This document shows, one piece after another, positions 25,870 through 35,182 of a stretch of 64,000 nucleotides of DNA (positions within the stretch are counted from its first letter, which is position 1; every line of letters starts with the position of its first letter). A program made the translations under genes and the position numbers. The notes under the pieces are model-generated. The model did not search any database, was not told where the DNA came from, and saw only the letters and a list, made by a program, of their open reading frames with translations. Source of the DNA: an uncultured Alistipes sp. (GTDB lineage: Bacteria > Bacteroidota > Bacteroidia > Bacteroidales > Rikenellaceae); assembly GCA_900541585.1 (NCBI GenBank), contig UQKD01000013.1, positions 1-64,000 of the forward strand. Direction: 5' to 3'.

Positions 25870-27999
25870 CTATTCCGCCAGTCCGTAACGGCGCATCAGG
25901 GGTGTCGCGTCGGGCACGGCGCCCCGGAAACGCACATACTGCGCCATCGGCTCGTCATACCCCGCTTCGGTCAGGATGTGGCGGCGGTAACGGCGCGCGG
26001 TCCGGGGATCGAAAATATCGCCCGTTTCGGTAAACGCCGCGAAGGCATCGGTATCCAGCACCGCCGACCACGTGTAGGAGTAGTACTGCGCGGGATAACT
26101 GCTGGCGAAGATATGGTTGTAATAGGTCGTCCGGAAGCGGAAAGCGGTATGCCCCGGGAAGTCGTAACGTTTCAGGAACGCCTGCTCGAACGCCCCGACG
26201 TCGCACCCTTCGACCGGCTGCCGCACGGTGTGCCATTCGAGGTCGAGCAGCGCGGTGGCATAGAAATCGGTCAGGTAAAGCCCCTTCAGGAAGTTCTCCG
26301 CCTCCTTGAACTTCGCGATCAGCGCATCGGGAATCGGCCGCCCGGTCTCGTAATCGCGGGCGTAATGCTTCATCACCTCCGGCTCCCAGGCCCAATGCTC
26401 GTTCAGCTGCGAGGGCAGTTCGACCATGTCGCGCGGGAAACTGCCCGTCACCTGGGGATACGGCCCGCGCGAGAAGAAGCCCGCCAAGGCGTGCCCGAAT
26501 TCGTGGAAGAGGGTCTTGACCTCGGAGGTCGACAGCAGCTGCGGCCTGCCTTCGGCCGCACGTGAGAAATTGCAGCTGATGGTCACCAGCGGCAGCACCT
26601 CCCGCTCTGCGGCACACGAATACCCGCGCAGGCGCGAGCACCACGCGCCGCCGCGTTTGCCCTTGCGGACGAAGCAATCCAGGTAAAGCAGTCCGAGGGG
26701 ACGGCCTTCGGCGTCTCTGGCCTCGAAGGTCAGCACGTCGGGGTGGAAAACGGGAATGTCCGTGCGCGGCGTCATCGTGATTCCGAAAAGGCGGTTGGCC
26801 ACATAGAAAACGCCGTCATTGAGCACATTGTCGAAAAGCAGGTAGTTGCGCATGCGTCCCAGTTCGGAGCCGAATTTCGCCTTGCGCAGCTTATTCGAAT
26901 AGAACGCCACGTCCCACGGTTCCAGCCGGAAGGCCGAATCCCGTTCGTATTTCACGGCGAAGGACTCCAGCTCGGCACGCTCCGCACTTCCTTTCCTCGC
27001 GGCAGCATCCTTGAGCGGCAGCAGCAGTTCGCGGACCTTTTCGGGCGTCCCGGCCATGTTCGTCTCCAGCGTATAGGCGGCATAGTTCTCGTATCCCAGC
27101 ATCCGGGCACGTTCGAGGCGCAGGTTGACGATGTCGACCGACAAGTGCCGGTTGTCGTACTTCCCGTCCATGCAGCGCGAGGTGTAGGCCTCGTAGAGCC
27201 TCCTGCGCAAATCCCGGTCCGTGGCCGAGGCCATGACCGACGCATAGTCGCCGTTCGTGAACCCGACGGCCCACATGCCCGGATGTCCCTGCCGGGCCGC
27301 ATTGCGGGCGAAGCGCTGCCGGGTCGTCGCCGCAAGCCCGTCGAGCAGGCTGCTGTCCTGCACGTACAGGACGAACTCCTGGGTCGCCTGCGTGATGTTC
27401 TGTCCGTGGCGGATACGTTTGAGCGAAAGTTCGCGGTTCAGTTCCTTGAGCCGTTCCTTCTGTTCGGGCGTGCAGAGCGCCCCGCCGCGGATGTAGCTCC
27501 GGTAGACTTTGCCGAGCGTCCGCAGCTGAAGCGAATCCAGCCCGGCCGCGTCGCGCCGGTCGTAGACGGCCTTCACCAGGCGGAAGATCGCCGTGTCGAG
27601 TGTCACGGCGTCGTATGCCTCCCCGGTCAGCTGCGCGGATTCCAGGGAGATCCGGATCACGGAGTCGCCTCCGAAATTCGATTTCAGGTAACCCAGCACC
27701 GCGCGCGGAACGTCCAGCAGGCTATCGGCGCGGTCGAGGGGCACGACGACGTTTTCGAAAGTCGCCTCCGCGGGGTCCAGCGCCCTGATTTTCGCAATCC
27801 CGGCTTTATAGGCGCGGACTCCCTCCTCAATGGCAGGCATGATGTCGGCGGCATGGATGCGGTCGAGACGGGGTGCCCCGTAAGGGGCATCGGAAGGCGT
27901 CAGCAGGGGATTTCCGGCGAAAAGCCGGCCGGAGAGGAGAAGCAGCCCACATACGGAGAGGAAGAGCGTTCTCCTTACGAACGGAAAAGATCGGGTCAT
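25870..27999 (-). CDS. M3-family metallopeptidase (dipeptidyl carboxypeptidase / oligopeptidase A type)
   Basis: This 709-residue zinc peptidase cleaves oligopeptides. The zinc motif HEFGHAL lies at 499-503, with the third ligand Glu expected in the following helix. Other M3 features are GLLYLDCFVRKGKRGGAW and the C-terminal QYYSYTWSAVLDTDAF with conserved His/Tyr residues nearby. The ATG at 27999 (MTRSFPFVRRTLFLSVCGLLLLSG) gives a signal peptide, so the enzyme is probably periplasmic; a longer frame uses GTG at 28026. It is a monocistronic gene. Dcp versus OpdA cannot be decided by eye. Confidence 0.92.
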   Translation of the reverse strand: MTRSFPFVRRTLFLSVCGLLLLSGRLFAGNPLLTPSDAPYGAPRLDRIHAADIMPAIEEGVRAYKAGIAKIRALDPAEATFENVVVPLDRADSLLDVPRAVLGYLKSNFGGDSVIRISLESAQLTGEAYDAVTLDTAIFRLVKAVYDRRDAAGLDSLQLRTLGKVYRSYIRGGALCTPEQKERLKELNRELSLKRIRHGQNITQATQEFVLYVQDSSLLDGLAATTRQRFARNAARQGHPGMWAVGFTNGDYASVMASATDRDLRRRLYEAYTSRCMDGKYDNRHLSVDIVNLRLERARMLGYENYAAYTLETNMAGTPEKVRELLLPLKDAAARKGSAERAELESFAVKYERDSAFRLEPWDVAFYSNKLRKAKFGSELGRMRNYLLFDNVLNDGVFYVANRLFGITMTPRTDIPVFHPDVLTFEARDAEGRPLGLLYLDCFVRKGKRGGAWCSRLRGYSCAAEREVLPLVTISCNFSRAAEGRPQLLSTSEVKTLFHEFGHALAGFFSRGPYPQVTGSFPRDMVELPSQLNEHWAWEPEVMKHYARDYETGRPIPDALIAKFKEAENFLKGLYLTDFYATALLDLEWHTVRQPVEGCDVGAFEQAFLKRYDFPGHTAFRFRTTYYNHIFASSYPAQYYSYTWSAVLDTDAFAAFTETGDIFDPRTARRYRRHILTEAGYDEPMAQYVRFRGAVPDATPLMRRYGLAE

Positions 28000-28127
28000 A
28001 GCGAACGAATGGCTGAATTTTGCCACAAGATAGCAAAAAAATCGCTTCGGACAACGCCCGCCGGAAAATTAAAACCCGGCGGAAAGGCCGGTTCCGCCGG
28101 ACGACATCCCGTTTTCCGGGCAACTCG

Positions 28128-29270
28128 TCAGGAACTTTTCCGCAGTCGCACGACGACGGGGTGGTGGTCCGAATAGTCGACCGAAAGCACCTCGTAGGAG
28201 AGCGGTTCGAAACCGCCGCTCAACACGTAGTCGATGCGCAGCGTGTTGTAGAAACCGCGGAACGTATGCGCATAGCCCGACCCGCACTCACGGAAGGCGT
28301 CGCGCAGCCCCCGCGCCATCGTGCGGTAGACATACGACATGGGCGTATCGTTGAAATCGCCGCAGACGATCCGCCGCGTGCGCGTCGCCCCCACGACCTG
28401 CGCGATGCTGTCGACCTGTGCGGCCCGAAGCACGCTGTTCTCGCGCAGCCGGGTCACGATGCTGCGGATTTTGGTCTCGCGCGCCGTGTCCGAGAGAAAC
28501 TGGTGGCTGGTGATGAACTGGTTGTCCGAGGCGTTGATGGCCGTCGAGCGCAGGTGGTTGTTGAAAATCCGCACGGTGTCCTCGCCCACCATCACGTCGG
28601 CCCAGACCGAAGACGAAGGCGTCAGCACGGTATCCGAACGCAGGATGCGGTATTTGCTCAGGATGGTCAGCGTAGATCCGTAGACCGAGTCCGGGGCCTG
28701 CGTGCGGCCGAAGTGCGCGATCTCGTACTTCTCGCCCAGCAGCGTAAACTCCTCGGACTGCTCCGCGAGGCGGGCATTGAACTCCTGGAGGCAGATCAGG
28801 TCGGGAGCCTGCTCCTCGATCAGGCGCAGGATGTCGTCGACACTGCTCCGGCCGTCCTCGCCGTAGAAACTGCGCACGTTGTAACTCATGACCTTGACCG
28901 CACCGCGGTCGAAAGCCGCCTCTGCGGCATAGCTGCGGCGGATTTCGGGACGCCAGAAGAGCGAGACCTTGAAAAGCCCCGCCACCACGATGGCCAGCAT
29001 CACTCCGGCGCGCACCCAGCGCCAGCGGATGATCCAGTAGAGCGTCAGCACGACCGACGCGACGTAGACCGCGGGAGCGGCCAGCCCCAGCACGGGGAAG
29101 AACCACACGCGGCCCGGATCGACGTACGGGACGAAATAGGTGAGCACCATCGTCACGCCCACGACCAGGGTCACGAGCGTCAGCACCAGGTCGACGAGCC
29201 GCATGACGAGACTGCGGCGCCGTTTCCCCGAAGGGCCTCCCCCGTATTCGTTATAGTAATCGGAAGCCAT
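28128..29270 (-). CDS. Membrane-anchored endonuclease/exonuclease/phosphatase-family protein
   Basis: This 380-residue protein has three N-terminal membrane segments (about 22-110) followed by an EEP hydrolase domain (125-380). EEP motifs are MSYNVRSFYG, LICLQEFNA (metal-binding Glu), FNNHLRS, RRIVCGDFNDTP (Asp/Asn) and YSDHHPVVVRL (Asp-His). This architecture is common in Bacteroidetes, where the gene often neighbours a rhomboid gene, as here (3-nt spacing). The substrate (nucleic acid, phosphoinositide or other phosphodiester) is unknown. The catalytic domain should face the periplasm or cytoplasm depending on topology. Confidence 0.9.
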   Translation of the reverse strand: MASDYYNEYGGGPSGKRRRSLVMRLVDLVLTLVTLVVGVTMVLTYFVPYVDPGRVWFFPVLGLAAPAVYVASVVLTLYWIIRWRWVRAGVMLAIVVAGLFKVSLFWRPEIRRSYAAEAAFDRGAVKVMSYNVRSFYGEDGRSSVDDILRLIEEQAPDLICLQEFNARLAEQSEEFTLLGEKYEIAHFGRTQAPDSVYGSTLTILSKYRILRSDTVLTPSSSVWADVMVGEDTVRIFNNHLRSTAINASDNQFITSHQFLSDTARETKIRSIVTRLRENSVLRAAQVDSIAQVVGATRTRRIVCGDFNDTPMSYVYRTMARGLRDAFRECGSGYAHTFRGFYNTLRIDYVLSGGFEPLSYEVLSVDYSDHHPVVVRLRKSS

Positions 29271-29273
29271 CGC

Positions 29274-29876
29274 CTAAAAACGGATCGTTCCCCGGCGTTT
29301 CCACCAATGCAGCAGCAGGAATCCCCACAGCATGCCGCCCACGTGGGCGAAGTGTGCCACGTTGCCCACGCCCCTCCATCCGAGGAACAGCTCGATGACG
29401 GCATAGATGATGACGAACCACTTGGCCTTCATCGGAATAGGCGGAATCAGCAGCATGATGACCGCATTGGGGTGCATCACGCCGAACGCCAGCAGCAGGC
29501 CCATCACCGCACCCGAGGCGCCGACCAGCAACAGCGGCAGTTCGCCGAACGCCAGCGCCGTGAGGTACTGGATCAGCGCCGCCCCCACGCCGCAGACCAT
29601 GTAGAAGGTCAGGAAACGCTGCGAGCCGAGTTCGTATTCGAGCGTGCGCCCGAACATCCACAATGCGAACATATTGAAGAAGATATGTTCGAAATTGGCG
29701 TGCAGGAACATGTAGGTGATGAACTGGTAGGTATGAAAATAGGGTGTTCCCAGCGACAGGGCGCAATACTGCATGATCGTGTCGCCGACGGGCAGCAGCG
29801 CCGTGGCCATGTAGACCAGTACATTGATGATTATCAAATTCTTGACCACCGGAGGGGTCTGAAAATAGCGGTTCAT
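29274..29876 (-). CDS. Rhomboid-family intramembrane serine protease
   Basis: This 200-residue protein has six predicted membrane helices. The catalytic Ser121 is in GASGAV and the catalytic His is in NVAHFAHVGG (His178). The start is the ATG at 29876; a longer frame would need TTG at 29894 inside a TACATTTG promoter-like box (29892-29899). It ends 3 nt before the EEP gene and follows mutL, so the four minus-strand genes from 32309 to 28128 may be one transcript. Substrates are unknown. Confidence 0.93.
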   Translation of the reverse strand: MNRYFQTPPVVKNLIIINVLVYMATALLPVGDTIMQYCALSLGTPYFHTYQFITYMFLHANFEHIFFNMFALWMFGRTLEYELGSQRFLTFYMVCGVGAALIQYLTALAFGELPLLLVGASGAVMGLLLAFGVMHPNAVIMLLIPPIPMKAKWFVIIYAVIELFLGWRGVGNVAHFAHVGGMLWGFLLLHWWKRRGTIRF

Positions 29877-29915
29877 GCGTTTTAATTTTTGCAAATGTAA
29901 CTCTTTTCCGCCGGA

Positions 29916-31904
29916 TTATCCCAACTTGGCGCGCAAATCTTCCGGCGTGATCTCGGCGGTGATCGCCTTGCCCGAGGGCGAAAAACTGAAACTGCCCGTG
30001 TCGGCCAGCTGTGCGAGCAGCGCCGCGGCCTCCTCGCGCGACAAGGTCCGTCCTGCGCCCTTGGAGCCGGAGCGGGCCATCACGCCGGCGATCTTCTCGC
30101 GCCGCACGTCGGAGAGCGACACCGGGGTCGCAAAGGCCTGCAACAGTTCGAACAACAGCCGGTCCACCGAATCGGCGGGCATGTCGGCGGGCGTACCCTT
30201 CACCTCGACGGCCCCTTCGCCGCAGAAGTCGATGTCGAAGCCCAGGGCCGCGAACTCCACGGCGTTCTCCTCCAGGAGGGCGTATTCGTCGCCCGAGAGG
30301 ACCAGCCGCTCGGGAAACAGCAGCTGCTGGCTCACCGACGAGCCGTTGCCCAGCATCCGGAGGTAATCCTCGTAAAGAATCCGCTCGCGGGCACGCCGTA
30401 CGTCGACGACCACGAAGCGGCCGCCCAGCAGGGCGGCGACATATCCGCCCGGCAGCGGCAGCACATCGGTGAATTCCGGGCGCTGCGGCATATCGAACCG
30501 CTGCTGTTCGGGAGCGGCCGACGAAGGGATGAAATCCAGGGCGCTGTCGTCGAAACCGCCGCCCGAAGGGGTGATCTCGAAACCGCCGCCCGACTCGAAC
30601 TCCTCGAACTCCCCGGCGTCCGCACCCGGCAGGGCGAATCCGCCCGCCGCGGCCCGCGGGAACGACGGCACGGCGCTCCGGCCCCCGCCCGTGCGCAATC
30701 CTCCGGCGGCGCTGTCCGACACACCGTCGCGGTAAGGCACGTCGAAACCCGTGAAATCGACGTTCGGATCGGGCGCCGAAGGGTCGATGTACTCTTCGCG
30801 GAAAGGGTTGTAGTCGCTGTTCGACATGGCCAGCGGCTCGCTGTAGACGGCGCCCTTCTGCAAAACGGGAATCTCCACCGTGCTGTCCCGGTCGAAATCC
30901 ATCAGCGGCACGGCACCCGTTTTGGCCAGCGTCTCGCGCACGGCGGCGTTGACGATCTGCCACACGGCCTCCTCGTCGGCGAACTTAACCTCGGTTTTCT
31001 GTGGGTGCACGTTGACGTCGATACGCCCGGGATCGAGCGTCAGGTAGAGGAAATAGGAGGGCTGGCAACTCTCGGGAATCAGCTTCTCGTAGGCTTTCAG
31101 GATAGCGCTCGTCAGGTAGGTGCTCTTGAAAAAGCGCCCGTTGACGAACAGGTATTGCTCCGTGTTGCGTTTCTTGGCGGCCGCCGGACGGCCGATATAT
31201 CCCTCGATGCGGGCGATCGAAGTGTCGGCCTCGACCTCCAGCAGGTTCTGCTTGATGTGACGTCCCACCACATCGACGATGCGCCCCGCCAGGGACCCGG
31301 CCTGCAACGTATAGACCGGTGCGTCGTTGGCGTAGAGTTCGAAGGCGATCTGCGGGTTGCAGAGCGCGATGCGCTGGAACTCGGCCTTGATCTGCGACGC
31401 CGAGGTGGTGCTCTTGTCCAGAAAACGACGGCGCGCCGGAACGTTGTAGAAGAGGTTGCGCACGAAGAACTGCGAACCCACGGGGCACATCACCGGGTTC
31501 TGCGCCACGAACTGACCGCCGTTGATCTCGGTCTCGGTCCCCACCTCGTCGCCCGCCTGCCGGGTGCGCAGTTCGACCTGCGACACGGCGGCGATCGAAG
31601 CCAGGGCCTCGCCGCGGAATCCGAACGTGTGCAGGGCGTAAATATCCTCCACGGCCCCGATCTTGCTCGTGGCATGGCGGTCGAAGGCCATGCGCGCGTC
31701 GATGGGCGACATGCCGCAGCCGTCGTCGACGATCTGGATCAGGTCCTTGCCGCCGTCGCGGAAGTTGACCTTCACCAAAGCCGCCCCGGCGTCGATGGCA
31801 TTCTCCATCATCTCCTTCACCACCGAGGCGGGCCGGTTGACGACCTCGCCTGCGGCGATCTGGTTGGCAACGACCTCGGGCAATAATCTGATCTTGTCTG
31901 CCAT
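29916..31904 (-). CDS. mutL: DNA mismatch repair protein MutL
   Basis: This 662-residue protein links MutS recognition to downstream repair. The N-terminal GHKL ATPase is intact: ENAIDAGA, DDGCGM, ATSKI and TFGFRGEAL. The middle (about 345-450) is a Gly/Ser/Phe-rich linker. In the C-terminal dimerisation domain the endonuclease motif DQHA-x2-E-x4-E appears as DVRRARERILYE (501-512), so Asp and both Glu stay but Gln-His is lost. The late metal-site segment is SFSPSGKAI, not a CPHGRP-type motif. The protein may lack nicking activity, like E. coli MutL. It starts 1 nt after the upstream membrane-protein gene. Confidence 0.95.
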   Translation of the reverse strand: MADKIRLLPEVVANQIAAGEVVNRPASVVKEMMENAIDAGAALVKVNFRDGGKDLIQIVDDGCGMSPIDARMAFDRHATSKIGAVEDIYALHTFGFRGEALASIAAVSQVELRTRQAGDEVGTETEINGGQFVAQNPVMCPVGSQFFVRNLFYNVPARRRFLDKSTTSASQIKAEFQRIALCNPQIAFELYANDAPVYTLQAGSLAGRIVDVVGRHIKQNLLEVEADTSIARIEGYIGRPAAAKKRNTEQYLFVNGRFFKSTYLTSAILKAYEKLIPESCQPSYFLYLTLDPGRIDVNVHPQKTEVKFADEEAVWQIVNAAVRETLAKTGAVPLMDFDRDSTVEIPVLQKGAVYSEPLAMSNSDYNPFREEYIDPSAPDPNVDFTGFDVPYRDGVSDSAAGGLRTGGGRSAVPSFPRAAAGGFALPGADAGEFEEFESGGGFEITPSGGGFDDSALDFIPSSAAPEQQRFDMPQRPEFTDVLPLPGGYVAALLGGRFVVVDVRRARERILYEDYLRMLGNGSSVSQQLLFPERLVLSGDEYALLEENAVEFAALGFDIDFCGEGAVEVKGTPADMPADSVDRLLFELLQAFATPVSLSDVRREKIAGVMARSGSKGAGRTLSREEAAALLAQLADTGSFSFSPSGKAITAEITPEDLRAKLG

Positions 31905-32309
31905 TTACTCCTCGTAATCGTTGGGAACGACCGTGATAGGCGCATAGGGATTGAACCCGCCCTCCTCGACCTGCTGCGTTTTAGCCGCAGGCACGGTCTG
32001 CGCGCGCAGGAACACATCGGCCAACTTCGGGTAGAGCAGGTAGATGAAAAGCATCACCAACACGGCCCCCGCGGCCATCTTCAGCACGCGGATACGCCCC
32101 CGCTCCTCCTCGTTCGAACGCCGCACCTCCCGGGCTTCGCGCTGGGTGCGGATGTACTGTCCGGGCTGGTACTCGCGGTCGGCATCCTCGGCGCGCTCGC
32201 CGCGCAGCTCGGCACGGCGCTGTTCACGAGCCTCTTTCTCGGGGTCGTAATATCGCGGGATATAGTTGAATTTATTCGCGTGTCGTTTGAAGGGTGTAAA
32301 GCCTAACAT
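31905..32309 (-). CDS. Single-pass membrane protein of unknown function upstream of mutL
   Basis: This 134-residue protein has a charged N-terminal half rich in Arg and Glu (DPEKEAREQRRAELRGE...), one membrane helix at about 76-93 (VLKMAAGAVLVMLFIYLLY), and a short Pro-containing tail. The start ATG is at 32309 (MLGFTPFKRH). Such genes often precede mutL in Bacteroidetes, but no function is known to me. The stop abuts the mutL start, indicating co-transcription. Confidence 0.8.
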   Translation of the reverse strand: MLGFTPFKRHANKFNYIPRYYDPEKEAREQRRAELRGERAEDADREYQPGQYIRTQREAREVRRSNEEERGRIRVLKMAAGAVLVMLFIYLLYPKLADVFLRAQTVPAAKTQQVEEGGFNPYAPITVVPNDYEE

Positions 32310-32359
32310 AACAGTAAGTTCTAAATTATTGCAACCGTAAGTACGTCCCGGAGGGGTGT

Positions 32360-32435
32360 CGTCACGGCGCTCCGCAGTGTATGCAAATCTGACCCACCCC
32401 TAAGTCCCCGCCTCGGCGGGGACTTGTATCTGCCG
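32360..32435. repeat. REP-like intergenic repeat, copy A
   Basis: It contains a perfect 11-bp palindrome AAGTCCCCGCC / GGCGGGGACTT (32402-32425), preceded by TGCAAATCTGACCCACCCC and followed by a second hairpin CTGCCGC / GCGGCAG. Closely related copies lie at 40640-40715 and 41830-41905. The 223-bp gap between dnaJ and the membrane-protein gene holds nothing else I can identify. Confidence 0.8.
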
Positions 32436-32532
32436 CTATCGCGGCAGAAAGAATAACCCGGACGGCCCTAAACGAAAAATTCGTCTCCTCCACTTGGTAA
32501 AGGTACGAATTTTCCGCGGTTTTAGTATCTCT

Positions 32533-33705
32533 TTACCGGAAGAAACTCTTCATCCGTTCGAAAATATTCTGGTTCTTGACCGATTCCGCCTTCTGGAAAG
32601 AGGGCTGTGCGGCCAGTTGTTCGACAAGTTTCCGCTCCTCGGCCGAGAGCTTCGACGGAACGGTGATGTCCACCACCACCAGCTCGTCGCCGCGGCCGTA
32701 GCCGTTCACGTCGGGCAGTCCCTTGCCGCCCAGGCGCAGCACCTTGCCGGCATGCGTTCCCGGGGCGATCTTGATCTTGGCGCGCCCGTCCACCGTCGGG
32801 ACCTCGACCGTACCGCCCAGCAGGGCCGTCGTCACGGTGATGTTCAGGTTGTGGATCAGGTCGTTGCCGTCACGCACCAGTTCGGGGTTGCGCTCCTCCT
32901 CGATCATCACCTGCAGGTCGCCGTTCACGCCGCCCTGACGCGCGGCGTTGCCCTTGCCCGTGACGGTGAGGACCATTCCCTCGCCCACGCCGGCCGGAAT
33001 CTTGATCTCCACGACCTCCTGCCCGCGCAGCGTGCCTTCGCCCTTGCACTTGTCGCACGGCGCGGTGATCACCTTGCCCGTGCCGCCGCACGTGGGGCAC
33101 ACGCCCTGCGTCTGCATCCGGCCGAAGAAGGTGTTCTCCACCCGCGTCACATGGCCCGTGCCGTTGCAGGTCGAACAGGTCGAATAGGAATTGGCATCCC
33201 TGGCTCCCGTGCCGCCGCACTTGTCGCAGGCGACGGTCTTGTTGATCTTGAGTTTCTTCGTGACGCCGTTGGCAATCTCCGCCAGCGTCAGCCTAACCCG
33301 CACGCGGATGTCCGAGCCGCGGTTCACGCGCCGCCCCCCGCCGCCGTTCGACGAGCGGAATCCGCCGCCCCCGAAATGGCCGCCGAAGATGTCGCCGAAC
33401 TGCGAGAAGATGTCCTCCATCGAGAACCCTCCGCCGCTGAATCCGCCGAAGCCTCCGGCCCCGCCGCCTGCCGCACCGCTCATTCCGGCATGGCCGAACT
33501 GGTCGTAGCGGGCGCGCTTGTCGGGGTTCGACAGCACGTCGTAGGCCTCTGCGGCCTCCTTGAATTTCTCCTCGGCCTCCTTGTCCCCGGGGTTTTTGTC
33601 GGGGTGGTACTGGATGGCCGCTTTGCGGTAGGCCTTCTTTATTTCGTCTGCGTTAGCGTTCTTCGCAACGCCCAGCACTTCGTAGTAATCCCTCTTCTCT
33701 GCCAT
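32533..33705 (-). CDS. dnaJ: Chaperone DnaJ
   Basis: This 390-residue class I J-protein is the DnaK co-chaperone. The J domain has His34-Pro35-Asp36. A Gly/Phe-rich linker follows (about 75-125), then four zinc-binding CxxCxGxG repeats ([32 protein letters not shown]) and the substrate-binding beta domains. It lies 4 nt after grpE, forming a grpE-dnaJ operon. dnaK is not in the window. Confidence 0.98.
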   Translation of the reverse strand: MAEKRDYYEVLGVAKNANADEIKKAYRKAAIQYHPDKNPGDKEAEEKFKEAAEAYDVLSNPDKRARYDQFGHAGMSGAAGGGAGGFGGFSGGGFSMEDIFSQFGDIFGGHFGGGGFRSSNGGGGRRVNRGSDIRVRVRLTLAEIANGVTKKLKINKTVACDKCGGTGARDANSYSTCSTCNGTGHVTRVENTFFGRMQTQGVCPTCGGTGKVITAPCDKCKGEGTLRGQEVVEIKIPAGVGEGMVLTVTGKGNAARQGGVNGDLQVMIEEERNPELVRDGNDLIHNLNITVTTALLGGTVEVPTVDGRAKIKIAPGTHAGKVLRLGGKGLPDVNGYGRGDELVVVDITVPSKLSAEERKLVEQLAAQPSFQKAESVKNQNIFERMKSFFR

Positions 33706-33709
33706 GGTC

Positions 33710-34318
33710 TCACTCTCCTACAACTACTTTTGCGAAGCGCAGCACCTTATCGCCCAGCATGTAACCCGTCTGGACGACGTCGATGACCTTGCCCTTCTTC
33801 TCCTCGCCGGCGGCGAACCGGGCAACGGCCTCCGAAAGATCGGCGTCGAACTCCTTGTCCAGCACCTCGATCTCGGTCACGCCCTTGCGGCGGAGCGCCT
33901 CGGTAAATTTCTGTGAAATGAGCGTCACGCCCGCCCGCAGCGCCTCCAGATCGTCGCTCTTCTGCATGGCGTCCACGGCGCGCTGCACGTCGTCGCGCAC
34001 GGGCAGCATCTCCAGCAGCACGTCGCGGCCCCCGGTCTGCACCAGGTCCATCTTCTCCTTGAGCGTACGCTTGCGGTAGTTGTCGAACTCGGCCTGCAGA
34101 CGGACGTACTTGTCCTGCCACCGGGCCACGGCCGCTTCGAGCGCCTTGGCGGCGTCGGCGTCGGCAGCGGATTCGCCGTCTGCCATTGTGTCAGTCGCCT
34201 CGTCGGTTTCATCTGACACATTGGCACAAGGCTCCCCGTCACACGACGGATAGCCATCGCCGGGGGCGAACCCTTCATCGCCGCTAACAGCCTCATTATA
34301 AACTTTTTCCTTTTTCAT
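33710..34318 (-). CDS. grpE: Nucleotide-exchange factor GrpE
   Basis: This 202-residue DnaK nucleotide-exchange factor has an acidic, low-complexity N-terminus (1-65). The central coiled coil contains [19 protein letters not shown], typical of GrpE, and the C-terminal beta domain ends with [23 protein letters not shown], close to the family signature. It is the first gene of the grpE-dnaJ pair. Confidence 0.97.
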   Translation of the reverse strand: MKKEKVYNEAVSGDEGFAPGDGYPSCDGEPCANVSDETDEATDTMADGESAADADAAKALEAAVARWQDKYVRLQAEFDNYRKRTLKEKMDLVQTGGRDVLLEMLPVRDDVQRAVDAMQKSDDLEALRAGVTLISQKFTEALRRKGVTEIEVLDKEFDADLSEAVARFAAGEEKKGKVIDVVQTGYMLGDKVLRFAKVVVGE

Positions 34319-34370
34319 ATCTTGTGATTTTTCAGTTTTCTTCCCCTTATTCGAACAAATTGCATACCAA

Positions 34371-34388
34371 CCCGGCTAAAAGCCGGGC
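34371..34388 (-). terminator. Hairpin between rsmI and grpE
   Basis: A 7-bp stem of CCCGGCT with AGCCGGG (4-nt loop) lies downstream of the rsmI-type gene and upstream of grpE on the minus strand. There is only a weak T stretch, so termination is probable but not certain. Confidence 0.5.
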
Positions 34389-34468
34389 TTCAAGGGCGAT
34401 ACCTGCATGCCGGGCATCGAACCTATCTGCGTGCTACCGCCCAAAAACCGCTTCACGGCAAGACGCCG

Positions 34469-35182
34469 CTATCCGATGATGAAAATGGCCGGACGCCTGT
34501 TCATTTCGGGCAGCCGACAGCGGCGCCACTCCCCGGCCGTACGGGTCTCGATCCGCTCGCCCGGAGCCGTGAGATCCACGGCGACGGTCAGGCGCGTCTG
34601 GGCCCCGAGCGTCTGCACCAGCTGCTCCATCAGCTTCACATTGCGGTACGGAGCCTCGATGAAAAGCTGCGACTGCCCCTCCGTCAACGCACGGCGTTCG
34701 AAAAAACGGATGGCTTTGACCCGTTCGGGCGGCTTCACGGGCAGGTAGCCGTTGAAAGCGAACGACTGGCCGTTCAGCCCCGAGGCCATCACTGCGAGGA
34801 TGATCGACGACGGGCCGACGAGCGGCACGACGCGGATGCCGCGGCGGTGGCACGCCCCGACGACCGGCGCCCCGGGATCGGCGACGCCCGGCACGCCCGC
34901 CTCGGAGATCACCCCTGCCGAGCGGCCTTCGAGCAGCGGCGCAATCAGCTCCTCGATTTCGCGGCCGGCCGCGGTGTGCTCGTTCAGTTCGCGGAATTCC
35001 AGTTCGCCGATGGGCCGCGCGATGCCGGCTTTCGACAGGAAACGCCGCGCCGTGCGGGTGTTCTCGACGATGAAGTAGTCCAGCGCATCCATCACGGCCC
35101 GGTTGGCCGCAGGCAGCACGTCCCACGGCGCCGTTTCGTCCGAAATCGGACAGGGAATCAGGTAAAGGGTTCCGGTTGCCAT
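34469..35182 (-). CDS. RsmI-family SAM-dependent methyltransferase
   Basis: This 237-residue protein of the tetrapyrrole-methylase-like RsmI family, whose best-known member 2'-O-methylates C1402 of 16S rRNA, begins MATGTLYLIPCPISDE. Family elements are FIVENTRTARRFLSK, GVISEAGVPGVADPG (SAM loop) and VPLVGPSSIILAVMASGL. The C-terminal part is shorter than in E. coli RsmI, as in the Bacteroidetes paralogue, so the exact rRNA target is not certain. The ATG at 35182 overlaps the stop of the MurF-Alr gene (TAATG), so translation is coupled. The longer open frame upstream is the shadow of murF-alr. Confidence 0.9.
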   Translation of the reverse strand: MATGTLYLIPCPISDETAPWDVLPAANRAVMDALDYFIVENTRTARRFLSKAGIARPIGELEFRELNEHTAAGREIEELIAPLLEGRSAGVISEAGVPGVADPGAPVVGACHRRGIRVVPLVGPSSIILAVMASGLNGQSFAFNGYLPVKPPERVKAIRFFERRALTEGQSQLFIEAPYRNVKLMEQLVQTLGAQTRLTVAVDLTAPGERIETRTAGEWRRCRLPEMNRRPAIFIIG

